From Pseudooceanicola lipolyticus (GTDB taxonomy: Bacteria; Pseudomonadota; Alphaproteobacteria; Rhodobacterales; Rhodobacteraceae): a stretch of DNA of 64,000 nucleotides. The notes beneath the pieces are model-generated. The model had not been told where the DNA came from and ran no database searches. It was given only the letters and a program-made list of their open reading frames with translations. Shown piece after piece: positions 52,266-61,222 of this stretch. The position numbers were made by a program, and so were the translations under genes. The DNA lies in assembly GCF_002786325.1 (NCBI RefSeq), contig NZ_PGTB01000002.1, positions 62,001 to 126,000 of the forward strand. The letters are read 5' to 3'. Positions within the stretch are counted from its first letter, which is position 1, and each line of letters opens with the position of its first letter.

Positions 52266-52694
52266 TCAGAGCCTTGAGAGTAGCGTGGCCAATTGAGCGG
52301 CGTCTTTGGGTTTCAGCTTTGCGCCGATCCTTTCCGACAGAACCCGTTCATAGATCGGCCACATCGCCCTCCTGACAGATTTACCCTTTTCAGAGATAGA
52401 AATGTTTTGACCTCGCCCATCTTCCAAGCAGTCCTGTCGGTCCACCAGCCCTGCTTTCACCATACGGTTCAGCAACCGCGATGTACCGTATTGGGGTAAC
52501 AAAATCCGGTCTTTGAGTTCGAATGGCCGGAGTCCGTCTGGGCCTGCCTTCTCGAGTTCCAGAAGCGCGTCATACCATGCAAGTGGCGGGTATCCTGCCG
52601 ATTTCAGAGACGTTTCGACAGCCTCAAGCAAAACGCGGCTTTTAGTCATGAGGGCTGTCCAGGCGGCCTCAGTAGCATGGTCAATCTCGTTCAT
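52266..52694 (-). CDS. MarR-family regulator
   Basis: A 142-aa winged-helix protein: LRPFELKDRILLPQYGTSRLL (recognition helix region) and the wing DCLEDGRGQNISISEKGK. ATG 52694 is used; a GTG three codons earlier is possible. It is divergent from doxX and gst, and the intergenic region holds a palindrome CATGTACATG and tandem repeats. It likely represses the doxX-gst pair and responds to phenolics or electrophiles (family knowledge). Confidence 0.85.
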   Translation of the reverse strand: MNEIDHATEAAWTALMTKSRVLLEAVETSLKSAGYPPLAWYDALLELEKAGPDGLRPFELKDRILLPQYGTSRLLNRMVKAGLVDRQDCLEDGRGQNISISEKGKSVRRAMWPIYERVLSERIGAKLKPKDAAQLATLLSRL

Positions 52695-52707
52695 ACCCAG
52701 CACCTAT

Positions 52708-52760
52708 CATGTACATGTAAGTGCATCAACCTTGACGCGGCATATGACGCGGCATATATA
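52708..52760 (+). promoter_or_regulatory. doxX-gst promoter with tandem 12-bp repeats
   Basis: TTGACG (52732-52737), 17 bp, TATATA (52755-52760). The -35 box and spacer are covered by two perfect head-to-tail copies of TGACGCGGCATA (52733-52744, 52745-52756). CATGTACATG (52708-52717), a 10-bp palindrome, lies near the marR start and may be the MarR operator. Confidence 0.6.
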
Positions 52761-52792
52761 GATGCCAATGCATCGACATATGGGATCATATC

Positions 52793-53227
52793 ATGTCACA
52801 ATCGCACCTCACAGAATTTGGGATATTCCTGCTCCGTATAGCACTCGGGATCATGTTCCTGGCGCACAGCCTGTTTCTCAAGCTCTTCATTTTCACACTT
52901 CCCGGAACGGCGCAGTTCTTCATTTCGATCGGGCTGCCCGGCTGGTTTGCTTATATGGTCTTTGCAGTCGAGGCGATTGCCGGTGCCCTTTTGGTCCTCG
53001 GCGTACAGGCTCGGTGGGTCGCATCGGCGACCGTGCCCATCCTGGCCGGTGCGACCTGGGCTCACTCCGGAAACGGCTGGATGTTCGGATACGAGAACGG
53101 CGGGTGGGAATACCCGGCCTATCTGACGCTGCTTGCCATCGTGCAAGGGCTTCTGGGCGACGGCCGTTTCGCCCTCAGCCCTTCCTTCGCGCCCGGTAAC
53201 GTGCAGATGGCGGGAGAGACAACATGA
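52793..53227 (+). CDS. DoxX-family membrane protein
   Basis: A 144-aa protein with four hydrophobic helices; FGIFLLRIALGIMFLAHSLF and GLPGWFAYMVFAVEAIAGAL are the DoxX signature. DoxX-like proteins are linked to redox and thiol stress. It overlaps gst (ATGA), so the two are co-expressed. Confidence 0.85.
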   Translation: MSQSHLTEFGIFLLRIALGIMFLAHSLFLKLFIFTLPGTAQFFISIGLPGWFAYMVFAVEAIAGALLVLGVQARWVASATVPILAGATWAHSGNGWMFGYENGGWEYPAYLTLLAIVQGLLGDGRFALSPSFAPGNVQMAGETT

Positions 53228-53928
53228 GCCTCCACCTCATTAGCCATGCGCTCTGCCCATATGTGCAGCGCGCGGCGATCTCGCTCACTGAGAAAGGTGT
53301 CACGTTCGAGAGAACTGACATCGATCTTTCGAACAAGCCCGACTGGTTTCTTGCCATATCTCCGCTGGGCAAGATGCCTGTCCTGGTTGTGGACGGGACG
53401 CCGATTTTCGAATCTGCGGTTATCCTCGAATATCTTGAGGATACACAACCCCACGCGCTCCATCCGCACGACGCTCTCGATCGCGCCCGCCACCGTGCCT
53501 GGATTGAATTTGGATCTGCTGTCTTGAACGACATTGCGGGGTTCTACTCGGCGCCGAACGAGAAAGCGTTGGAAGAAAAAGTGGCGGCGCTCCGCTCAAA
53601 GTTCCTTCGGCTGGACGCGGAGCTTGGGGAGGGACCATGGTTCGATGGCCACCGGTTCAGCCTCGTCGATGTCGTATTCGGCCCGGTCTTCCGCTATTTC
53701 GACGTTTTTGACACCATCGGAGAGTTTGGCGTCTTCACAGGGCTTGCCCGTGTAAGGGCCTGGCGACATGAACTGGAGCGTCGGGTTTCTGTGAAGAATG
53801 CCGTCAGTGAAGATTACCCGACCCTTCTGCGTGACTTCATCAGACGGCGCAATTCTTACCTGTCCCAGATCATGCAGACAGGAGGGCCGAAGAAGACAGT
53901 TACACAGGTGCGATCGGCTGACCGCTGA
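53224..53928 (+). CDS. Glutathione S-transferase family protein
   Basis: A 234-aa GST. The thioredoxin-like N-domain has SHALCPYVQRAAISLTEKG, where a Cys-Pro-Tyr replaces the usual Ser/Tyr site, as in omega- or beta-type GSTs. The cis-Pro is in LGKMPVLVVDG, followed by FESAVILEYLED. The helical C-domain follows. Together with DoxX and MarR it looks like an electrophile- or thiol-stress cassette picked up with the scar region. Confidence 0.85.
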   Translation: MSLHLISHALCPYVQRAAISLTEKGVTFERTDIDLSNKPDWFLAISPLGKMPVLVVDGTPIFESAVILEYLEDTQPHALHPHDALDRARHRAWIEFGSAVLNDIAGFYSAPNEKALEEKVAALRSKFLRLDAELGEGPWFDGHRFSLVDVVFGPVFRYFDVFDTIGEFGVFTGLARVRAWRHELERRVSVKNAVSEDYPTLLRDFIRRRNSYLSQIMQTGGPKKTVTQVRSADR

Positions 53929-54290
53929 TCACTTGATATCGTTTTGTCGGGCCGCAGTACAGAACCGGACGTTTGAGGTCGCTTGGCGAATGTCCGCTTT
54001 GTCCCGCACATCGGATAGTCGCCGACTTTCCCTTGAAGGCCCGCAGCAGCGTCAACCGGCACTTGCCGGCATTCCATGCCCGTCCGTGCGAAGCGCCGGG
54101 TTACCTGCTGCTCCCACAGCGCAACCTGGAACAAACCACCGATCGCGCTGATTAATGGCTTAGGGATCGAAGAATCCTCCTGAGCTCAATCCCCCGGAAT
54201 ACCCGCAGCCGTGTGGTCCGACAGAGGGCAGCACATCAATCGCGGGTCAATCTATCCCAGTTGGTGGACCTCTTTCAGGGGGCTACTCCA
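53929..54290. other. Non-coding scar region
   Basis: No supported gene. All frames are short or lack ribosome sites. The stretch ends at a fragment of a thioesterase gene (54291). It probably contains decayed insertion or intergenic material; I recognise no complete repeat. Confidence 0.4.
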
Positions 54291-54371
54291 AAGGGCGGGG
54301 ATGAGAAGCTCATCGCAACGATGAAAGGAACGCTTATATCGCTAGTGGGGCGAACGGGCGTGGCGGGGTGA
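54291..54371 (+). pseudogene. 3' fragment of a PaaI-type thioesterase gene
   Basis: Twenty-seven codons ending in TGA read KGGDEKLIATMKGTLISLVG, matching KGQDEKLVATMTGTLMALIG at the end of the gene at 49482-49937. DNA identity is roughly 78 percent over 81 bases, in the same orientation. Nothing upstream continues the gene. It marks the right border of the scar. Confidence 0.75.
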
Positions 54372-54391
54372 CGATCGGGTCAGAGCGAAAA

Positions 54392-55912
54392 TTAATCTGC
54401 GAGCCGGGCTTCGAGGATATGCCGCTGGACCTTTCCGCTGGTCGATCTGGGAAAGTCCTCGAACGCGATGAAGCGAATTTCGCGCGGTCGCTTATAGCCA
54501 GCCAGGCTTTCGCGGCACAAGTTCAGCAGCGCCTCGGCATCCGGCCCGTCATCGTCACAGGCGACAAAGGCCACCGGGCTTTCCCCCCATTTCGCGTCGA
54601 AGGCCCTGACCACGGCAGCATCGATCACATCGGGATGGGAAAGAAGCACACGTTCGATTTCCGCCGGATAGACGTTTTCACCTCCGGTCTTGATCAGGTA
54701 TTTCGCCCGATCCACAAAGTCGACGGTGCCGTCCGCATTGCGCCGGAACAGATCGCCCATGTGGAAAAAGCCGTTGCGAAAGTCACGGGCATTGGTGTCG
54801 TCGGCGTTCCAGTACCCGGAAAACAGCGTCGGACCCCGAAGCGCCATTTCGCCCGGCGTTCCATCGGGGACTTCGCGGTCGTCGGGATCGACCAGCCGCA
54901 CCTCGCAAAAGGCGCTGATGCGCTTGGACAGCCGGTCCGGGGTCACACCCGGCGCGATCAGATCGGCGGTTCCCGGCGGCAGGCCGGTTTCGGTCGCCCC
55001 GAAGGAATTCAGATAGGGCGTGTCCAGAAGACCGGTCAGTTCCGCGATCTGATGCGGCGGCACCAGATCAGCCATTGCGCCGCAAACCTTGATCCCCTTC
55101 AACGGCAAAGGGTTGGCGTGCCGTTCGTTAATAAAAGCCTCCAGTGCCCCGGGCATCATCACGAACCAGCCGATCCTGTGGCGTGACAGCGCCTCGTTGA
55201 TGACGGCGGGCTGCAGCCCGTCCACCATCACCACGGTCCCGCCCCGCAGGATCGTTGCCAGCGCATGATCGGTGGAGGCCATGTGGAACATCGGCGCCCA
55301 GGCGATGAACCCGTCGCCGGGATCCAGCGCCAGCTGGGCCGCAAAAACCATGGATCGGGCGATATGCGCGCGGTGGCTGATATGCGCCCCCTTGGGCAGG
55401 CCCGTGGTCCCCGAGGTATAGAGGATCGTCAGACCGGCCTCGGGGTCGTCAACCATGGTTCCGGTGCGCGGGTCCGGCTCGACCCCGGCAATGGCCGTTT
55501 CCAGGTCTGGCCCGACGGTTAGACAGGGTGTCGACGCGACGGCGCGGTAAGCTTCTGAAAGTTCCGGTTCGACAACCGCGAGAACCGGCTCGACCAGATC
55601 GATGCAGTGCCGCAGTTCATCGGGGGCAAGCCGCCAGTTCAGACAGGCGACGATCGCGCCGATTCCCGCTGCTGCAAGTTCGACCTCCAGGTATTCTGAG
55701 CGGTTATGCGACAGGATCGCGATCCTGTCTCCGGGCGCCACGCCTCGTGCCAGAAAGACAGCCGCCAGACGATCGACCCGCTCCAGCAGTTCTGCATAGG
55801 TCAGTTTCCTGCTGCCGTCCTCGATGGCGAGGGCGCGGGCGCAGTCATGTGCGCGGGTTCGAAAGATCGAATACAGATCAGCGCGCCCCGCGCGGATGAC
55901 GTCGGTCAGCAT
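54392..55912 (-). CDS. AMP-dependent acyl-CoA synthetase (fatty-acid/aryl-CoA ligase type)
   Basis: A 506-aa ligase: ILYTSGTTGLPKGAHISHRA (AMP loop), NSFGATETGLPPG, YLIKTGGENVYPAEIE and the final Lys in PRSTSGKVQRH. It converts a carboxylic acid to its CoA ester with ATP. It lies 26 bases downstream of the dienoyl-CoA-reductase-like gene on the same strand, so both are under the operator at 58011. Substrate cannot be told; medium-chain or branched acids are plausible. Confidence 0.9.
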   Translation of the reverse strand: MLTDVIRAGRADLYSIFRTRAHDCARALAIEDGSRKLTYAELLERVDRLAAVFLARGVAPGDRIAILSHNRSEYLEVELAAAGIGAIVACLNWRLAPDELRHCIDLVEPVLAVVEPELSEAYRAVASTPCLTVGPDLETAIAGVEPDPRTGTMVDDPEAGLTILYTSGTTGLPKGAHISHRAHIARSMVFAAQLALDPGDGFIAWAPMFHMASTDHALATILRGGTVVMVDGLQPAVINEALSRHRIGWFVMMPGALEAFINERHANPLPLKGIKVCGAMADLVPPHQIAELTGLLDTPYLNSFGATETGLPPGTADLIAPGVTPDRLSKRISAFCEVRLVDPDDREVPDGTPGEMALRGPTLFSGYWNADDTNARDFRNGFFHMGDLFRRNADGTVDFVDRAKYLIKTGGENVYPAEIERVLLSHPDVIDAAVVRAFDAKWGESPVAFVACDDDGPDAEALLNLCRESLAGYKRPREIRFIAFEDFPRSTSGKVQRHILEARLAD

Positions 55913-55938
55913 AGTTTCCCCCTTGCCCGAGCCTCGGT

Positions 55939-57972
55939 TCAGAGATCCTGCGCCAGGCGCACGCCCTCATCAATGGCGCGCAGCGCATCCAGTTCGGCGG
56001 CCTCCTTTGCCCCGCCGATCATCGTAACCGGGACGCCGCGCGCTACAACCTCTTTGGCCAGGGCTCGTTCCGGTTCCTGACCGGTGCACAGCACAATTGT
56101 ATCGGCTGCGATGACCGTCGGGTTTCCGTCCGCGACGATGTGCAGCCCCGCATCGTCGATATGTTCATAGGTCACCCCGCCCATTGCCTCGACCCCATGT
56201 TTGCGCAGCGCGTTGCGCAGGATCCACCCTGTCGAAACACCAAGCCCCGCGCCCGGTTTAGCGGTCTTGCGCTGCAGCATGACGACCTTGCGGCGCGACG
56301 GCTTCGGTGCCAGAGGGTCGCCCGCCAGGGCACCCGAGGAGACAAATTCGGGGTCCACACCCCAGGTTTCGCAAAAGACGTCGGAATTCGCGGTCTCGGC
56401 GGGTTTGGTCACTAGGAACTCGGCCACATCATGACCGATGCCCCCCGCCCCCATCACCACGACACGGTCGCCCGCCTCGCGGTCACCGGACAGAATTTCG
56501 GCGTAGGTCGCGACGCTGGGATGGTCGATACCCGGCAGGTCGGGAATGCGCGGCGTGACCCCGGTGGCGATGACCACATGGTCAAATCCCTCAAGATCGC
56601 TCGCCTCTGCCCGCTGTCCCAGACGCTGCGTGACCCCGTGTTTCTGCATCTGACCGGCATAATACCGCAGGGTTTCGTCGAATTCGTCCTTGCCTGGTGC
56701 GGCGCGGGCCAGATTCAGCTGACCGCCCAATTTGTCCTGCGCTTCGAACAGGGTGACATCGTGGCCCAGCCGCGCCGCCTCGGCGGCTGTGGCCATGCCC
56801 GCGGCACCACCGCCAACGACGGCCACTTTCTTTGGCGTGTCGGTTGGCGTATCCCGGAATTCCGTTTCACGCCCGGCCCTTGGATTGACCAGACATCCGA
56901 CCGGCCGGTCCGAAAAAATGAAATCCAGGCAGGCCTGGTTGCAGGCAATGCAGGTGTTGATCTCGTCTGCGCGGCCCTCGCGCGTCTTTTTCACGAAATG
57001 CGGATCGGCCAGAAACGGGCGCGCCATCGAGATCATGTCCGCATCGCCAGAGGCAAGTATGTCTTCTGCAAGCTGGGGTGTGTTGATCCGGTTCGAGGCG
57101 ACTACCGGGATCGACACCGCCGCTTTGACGTTGGCTGCCGCCTTGCGCCAGGCACCGCGCGGCACCGGGTAGGCGATCGTCGGCACGCGGGCCTCATGCC
57201 AGCCGATGCCGGTGTTCAGGATATCCGCACCCGCAGCCTCGATCTTGCGGGCCAGTGCGGCAATTTCATCGGCGGGCGCGCCGCCCTCGACCAGATCGGC
57301 CGCCGAAATCCGGTAGATGACCAGAAAGTCGGGGCCGCAACGTTCGCGCACCGCGCGCACGATCTCGACCGGGAATCGGTGGCGGTTCGCGGCGCTGCCG
57401 CCCCAGTCGTCTTGGCGCTTGTTGGTGTGGGTGACGGTGAATTCGTTGATCAGGTATCCTTCGGACCCCATGATCTCGACGCCATCAAAGCCTGCGGCCT
57501 GCGCATTGGCGGCCGCCACGGCAAAATCCTCGATGGTACGGAGAATGTCGGCTTCGGTCATTTCACGCGGGATGAAACGGTTGATCGGAGCGCGGATCGG
57601 CGACGGGGCCACACACCCTTCGATCTTGGCATAGCGTCCGGCGTGGAGGAGTTGTGCGCAGATCAGGCTGCCTTCGGCCTGCACCGCCTCGCAGATCGGG
57701 CGCAGGTCAAGCGCTTCTTCCGGGTCATCGATTCTCGGACCTTCTGGATCGAATATGCCCTCGGCATTGGGCGAAAACCCGCCGGTGACCAGAATCGCCG
57801 CCTCCCCCCGCGCACGCTCGGCGTAAAATGCGATCTGTTTGGCTATGCCGTCGGGCTCGGTTTCCAACCGCGTGTGCATCGACCCCATGATGACACGATT
57901 TCGCAACGTATGCTGGCCTGCGCGGATGGGCGAGAGCATGGTTTCAAAGCTTCCATCTGGTCTATTTTTCAC
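55939..57972 (-). CDS. FMN/FAD/4Fe-4S oxidoreductase, 2,4-dienoyl-CoA-reductase-like
   Basis: A 677-aa three-part flavoenzyme: an OYE-type TIM barrel with FMN (residues 1-340, GSMHTRLETEPDG, ICAQLLHAGRYA), a 4Fe-4S site CIACNQACLDF with a later Cys in GCLVNP, then FAD/NAD domains (VAVVGGGAAGMATAAEAARL). It resembles FadH, which reduces 2,4-dienoyl-CoAs formed from unsaturated chains. Starting at GTG 57972 is favoured by the adjacent GGAGGAGAACCAAA; ATG 57939 is internal. It diverges from an acyl-CoA dehydrogenase gene over a shared operator. Confidence 0.9.
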   Translation of the reverse strand: MKNRPDGSFETMLSPIRAGQHTLRNRVIMGSMHTRLETEPDGIAKQIAFYAERARGEAAILVTGGFSPNAEGIFDPEGPRIDDPEEALDLRPICEAVQAEGSLICAQLLHAGRYAKIEGCVAPSPIRAPINRFIPREMTEADILRTIEDFAVAAANAQAAGFDGVEIMGSEGYLINEFTVTHTNKRQDDWGGSAANRHRFPVEIVRAVRERCGPDFLVIYRISAADLVEGGAPADEIAALARKIEAAGADILNTGIGWHEARVPTIAYPVPRGAWRKAAANVKAAVSIPVVASNRINTPQLAEDILASGDADMISMARPFLADPHFVKKTREGRADEINTCIACNQACLDFIFSDRPVGCLVNPRAGRETEFRDTPTDTPKKVAVVGGGAAGMATAAEAARLGHDVTLFEAQDKLGGQLNLARAAPGKDEFDETLRYYAGQMQKHGVTQRLGQRAEASDLEGFDHVVIATGVTPRIPDLPGIDHPSVATYAEILSGDREAGDRVVVMGAGGIGHDVAEFLVTKPAETANSDVFCETWGVDPEFVSSGALAGDPLAPKPSRRKVVMLQRKTAKPGAGLGVSTGWILRNALRKHGVEAMGGVTYEHIDDAGLHIVADGNPTVIAADTIVLCTGQEPERALAKEVVARGVPVTMIGGAKEAAELDALRAIDEGVRLAQDL

Positions 57973-58010
57973 TTTGGTTCTCCTCCTCAAAACTGCACTT
58001 GATCTACATT

Positions 58011-58024
58011 CTAACATTTGTTAG
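58011..58024. promoter_or_regulatory. Perfect TetR-type operator in a divergent promoter
   Basis: CTAACA-TT-TGTTAG, flanked by T and A to give 16 bp of symmetry, lies between the dienoyl-reductase-like gene (start 57972) and the acyl-CoA dehydrogenase (58068). TTGATCTA precedes it, as at 38575. Confidence 0.75.
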
Positions 58025-58067
58025 ATTTTTTTGGAAAGAAGATTTTCGCTCATGGGGAGGAGCACCG

Positions 58068-59249
58068 ATGCAATTCCAGCCTACAGACGATCAGAAGGCG
58101 TTTCGCGAGACCGCAAAGCGCTTCGCAACTGAAAGGCTTGCGCCCACATATCAAGAACGCGCCAGCGGCCATACATTCGACCGTGCGCTGATCAAGGAGA
58201 TGGGCGCACTGGGGCTAATCGGGGCCGATCTGCCCGAGGAATTCGGGGGACTCGGCGAAAGCTCTGTCACGTCAGGGCTGATCGTCGAAGAGATCGCCTA
58301 TGCCGATTTCAACGCAAGTTACGTGCAGCTTCTGGGCTCTCTCATGGGCGGAATGGTTGCCAAACATGCCTCCAAGGACATCGCGTCGGAATGGGTGCCC
58401 AAGGTTGTTTCGGGTGATGCGGTCATTGGCTTGGGCCTGACAGAGCCGCGCGGCGGTTCGGATGCGGCGAACCTGATTCTGAGAGCCGAGAAATCCGGCA
58501 ACGGTTGGCGGCTGAACGGTGAAAAGACATCCATGAGTTTTGCCAGTCAGGCGGATGCGGCGGTCGTCTTTGCCCGTACCGGCGATCCTGACGGCGGCTC
58601 ACGCGGGGTCAGCGCCTTTTTCGTCGATCTGAACCAGGGCGGCATCAAGCGCACCCATTTTGACGACATCGGCACCAAGCCTGTCGGGCGCGGGTCGGTG
58701 TTCTTTGACGATGTTTTCGTGCCGGCCGAAAATATGATGGCGGAACAGGACCGTGCCTTTGGCACGATCATGGCAGGCTTCGACTATTCCCGCGCACTGA
58801 TCGGGCTGGAGTGCCTGGGGGCCGCGCAAGCGTCGGTGGATGAAACCTGGGCCTACGTTCAGGAGCGCGAGGCATTCGGAGCTCCGATCGTGCAGTATCA
58901 GGGTGTCAGCTTTCCCCTGGCCGAGGCCGAGACCCAACTGACCATGATGCGCCAGCTTTGCTATTACACGCTGGACCTGCGCGACCGTGGCCTGCCCCAC
59001 ACCTCTCAGGCCGCCATGTGCAAATGGTACCTGCCCAAAACCGCCTGCGAGATCCTGCACCAGTGCCTGATCCTGCACGGACATTACGGCTACACCACCG
59101 ACCTGCCCCACCACCAGCGCTACAACGATGTGCTCGGCCTGCAGATCGGTGACGGCACCGCGCAGATCCAGAAGCTGGTGATCGCCCGCGAGAAGGTCGG
59201 TCGCATGGCGCTGCAGTATGACAAGAAGGCGAAGGGAGCCTCGAAATGA
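58068..59249 (+). CDS. Acyl-CoA dehydrogenase with Asp at the canonical catalytic position
   Basis: A 393-aa FAD enzyme: GLTEPRGGSDAANLIL and LNGEKTSMSFASQAD are recognisable. Where medium- and short-chain enzymes read YEGTS, it reads IGDGTAQIQK, putting Asp in place of the Glu, and the helix-G position reads FDYSRALIG without Glu. Cyclohexanecarboxyl-CoA dehydrogenases are known with Asp, so a ring or hindered acyl-CoA is possible. ATG 58068 has GGGGAGGAG upstream. It overlaps the next gene (ATGA). Confidence 0.88.
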   Translation: MQFQPTDDQKAFRETAKRFATERLAPTYQERASGHTFDRALIKEMGALGLIGADLPEEFGGLGESSVTSGLIVEEIAYADFNASYVQLLGSLMGGMVAKHASKDIASEWVPKVVSGDAVIGLGLTEPRGGSDAANLILRAEKSGNGWRLNGEKTSMSFASQADAAVVFARTGDPDGGSRGVSAFFVDLNQGGIKRTHFDDIGTKPVGRGSVFFDDVFVPAENMMAEQDRAFGTIMAGFDYSRALIGLECLGAAQASVDETWAYVQEREAFGAPIVQYQGVSFPLAEAETQLTMMRQLCYYTLDLRDRGLPHTSQAAMCKWYLPKTACEILHQCLILHGHYGYTTDLPHHQRYNDVLGLQIGDGTAQIQKLVIAREKVGRMALQYDKKAKGASK

Positions 59250-60025
59250 GCGACGCCATCCTCGTCACTTCCGAGGGCAACACCGGCATCATCGAACTGG
59301 CCCGCCCCGAGAAATTCAATTGCCTGTCACTTGACGTGCATGAGCGCATTTCTGCTGCGCGGTCGGAATTCGAGGCGAACCCGGATATTCGGGCGATCCT
59401 GATCCGGGCGCAAGGCAAGAACTTTTGCACCGGCGCCGATCTGGTGGAAGTGAAAGGTAAATTGAACGATCCCGCCGCGCTGGACCATTTCATCGCCTTT
59501 GGCATGAAAAACCTGCGTGCGCTCGAAACCTCCTCCCTCCCTGTCGTAGTCGCAGTGCAGGGGTTGTGTCTGGCCGGCGGGATCGAACTGATGCTGGCCT
59601 GCGACGTGTGCTTTGCGGCCGAAAGCGCCCAGTTTGGCGATCAGCATGCGCAATTCGGGCTGATTCCCGGTTGGGGTGGCTCGCAGCGGCTGACGCGGTT
59701 GATGGGGCAGCGCAGGGCGCTCGACCTGATGTTCTCGGCCCGCTGGCTCAAGTCGGACGAGGCCAAAGAGTCCGGCCTGGTCAACTACATCGTGCCGGAT
59801 GCGGACCTGCACAAGTCTGCGCTGGAATACTGCGAGAAAATCGCCACCCGTTCACGTCCCGGCATCGCCGAGATGAAGCGGTTGGCGCGCGAAGGCGCGG
59901 ACCTTGGTATCGACCAGCAGATGCGGCTTGAGCGCGATGCCGCCGTGCGCGCACTGCCCAGCGATGACGTGGCGGAGGGCCTCGATGCATTCGAGAACCG
60001 GCGCGCCCCCGAATTCAAGGCTTGA
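59246..60025 (+). CDS. Enoyl-CoA hydratase/isomerase family protein
   Basis: A 259-aa crotonase-family protein with GKNFCTGADLVEV and QGLCLAGGIELMLACDV. FGLIPGWGGSQRL keeps the family turn but lacks the Glu of typical hydratases in the first catalytic position (GIELML supplies one). It sits between two acyl-CoA dehydrogenases in one operon. Confidence 0.83.
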   Translation: MSDAILVTSEGNTGIIELARPEKFNCLSLDVHERISAARSEFEANPDIRAILIRAQGKNFCTGADLVEVKGKLNDPAALDHFIAFGMKNLRALETSSLPVVVAVQGLCLAGGIELMLACDVCFAAESAQFGDQHAQFGLIPGWGGSQRLTRLMGQRRALDLMFSARWLKSDEAKESGLVNYIVPDADLHKSALEYCEKIATRSRPGIAEMKRLAREGADLGIDQQMRLERDAAVRALPSDDVAEGLDAFENRRAPEFKA

Positions 60026-60034
60026 GGACGAAAC

Positions 60035-61195
60035 ATGGATTTCATTTTGAACGACGAACAACGCCAGATTTACGACTATGGCGGCCAGCTGGCGCAGAAG
60101 TTCGACAACGATTACTGGCTGAGACACGCACGCAAGCACGAGTTTCCGCACGAAATGTTCCGCCAGATCGCCGATGACGGCTTCCTCGGCATCATGGTGC
60201 CCGAGGAATATGGCGGCGCGGGCCTTGGTATGACCGAAATGGCCCTGTTCATGGAGGGCACCGCCAATCACGGCATTCCGCTTTTGATGATGGTGGTCGG
60301 GCCGACCATGTCGCTGGCCCATATCGCCAGCCACGGGAGCGAGTTCCACAAGAAAGAACTGCTGCCGGCTGCCTGCCGCGGTGATATCCAGTTCTGTTTC
60401 GCGATCACCGAACCGGGGGCCGGGTCGAACACGATGAAGGCCACTACGCTGGCCAAGCGTCGAGGCAACCGGTTCAGCCTGTCGGGCGAAAAGACCTTCA
60501 TCACCGGGGCCGAAGTGGCCGACTACTGCCTCGTGGTGGCGCGGACCAAACCGCATACCGAGGTCAGCCGCAAGACCGACGGCTTTACCCTGTTCGCCGT
60601 GGATCTGAAGAAAAAAGGCGTCGACAAGCAGCGGGTGAAGATCTCGATCCCCCTGCCCGAGGAGCAGTGGACACTGTTCTTCGACGATGTGGATCTCGGC
60701 CCCGAGGATGTGGTCGGCGAGGTGGACGAAGGGTTCTCGATCCTGTTCGACAGCCTCAACCCCGAGCGTATTATCCTGGCCGCCTTGTGCTGCGGCATCG
60801 GCCGGTTCGCCCTGAACAAGGGCGTGGCCTATGCCTCCGAGCGCAATGTGTTCGGCCAACCCATCGGTGCGCACCAGGGCGTGCAGCATCCGATGGCCAA
60901 GGCGCACACAGCGGTCGAGATGGCCAGTCTGATGACCCGGCGCGCGGCATGGGAGTTCGACAACAAGCTGCCTGCCGGTGCGTCGTCGAACATGGCGAAA
61001 TATGCCGCCGCCGAAGCCGGGATCGAAGCGGTCGACGCGGCGCTTCAGGCGCATGGTGGATCGGGCTTTACCGAGGATACGGGACTTTACGAAATGTACC
61101 CGCTGGTCCGCCTGCTGCGCACAGCGCCGGTGAACCGCGAACTGTGCCTGAGCTTTATCGGCGAAAAGGTCATGGGCCTGCCACGATCCTATTGA
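60035..61195 (+). CDS. Acyl-CoA dehydrogenase lacking the usual catalytic loop
   Basis: A 386-aa FAD enzyme: AITEPGAGSNTMKATTLAKR, LSGEKTFITGAEVAD and SLNPERIILAALCCG, the last offering a helix-G Glu. The YEGTS loop is missing, the corresponding stretch reading VRLLRTAPVNRELC. The fold is otherwise normal (AHGGSGFTED). The Glu in NPERI suggests isovaleryl-CoA-type catalysis on a branched substrate. Confidence 0.87.
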   Translation: MDFILNDEQRQIYDYGGQLAQKFDNDYWLRHARKHEFPHEMFRQIADDGFLGIMVPEEYGGAGLGMTEMALFMEGTANHGIPLLMMVVGPTMSLAHIASHGSEFHKKELLPAACRGDIQFCFAITEPGAGSNTMKATTLAKRRGNRFSLSGEKTFITGAEVADYCLVVARTKPHTEVSRKTDGFTLFAVDLKKKGVDKQRVKISIPLPEEQWTLFFDDVDLGPEDVVGEVDEGFSILFDSLNPERIILAALCCGIGRFALNKGVAYASERNVFGQPIGAHQGVQHPMAKAHTAVEMASLMTRRAAWEFDNKLPAGASSNMAKYAAAEAGIEAVDAALQAHGGSGFTEDTGLYEMYPLVRLLRTAPVNRELCLSFIGEKVMGLPRSY

Positions 61196-61222
61196 TCGCC
61201 ACGGCTTGGAACGGAGAACGAC

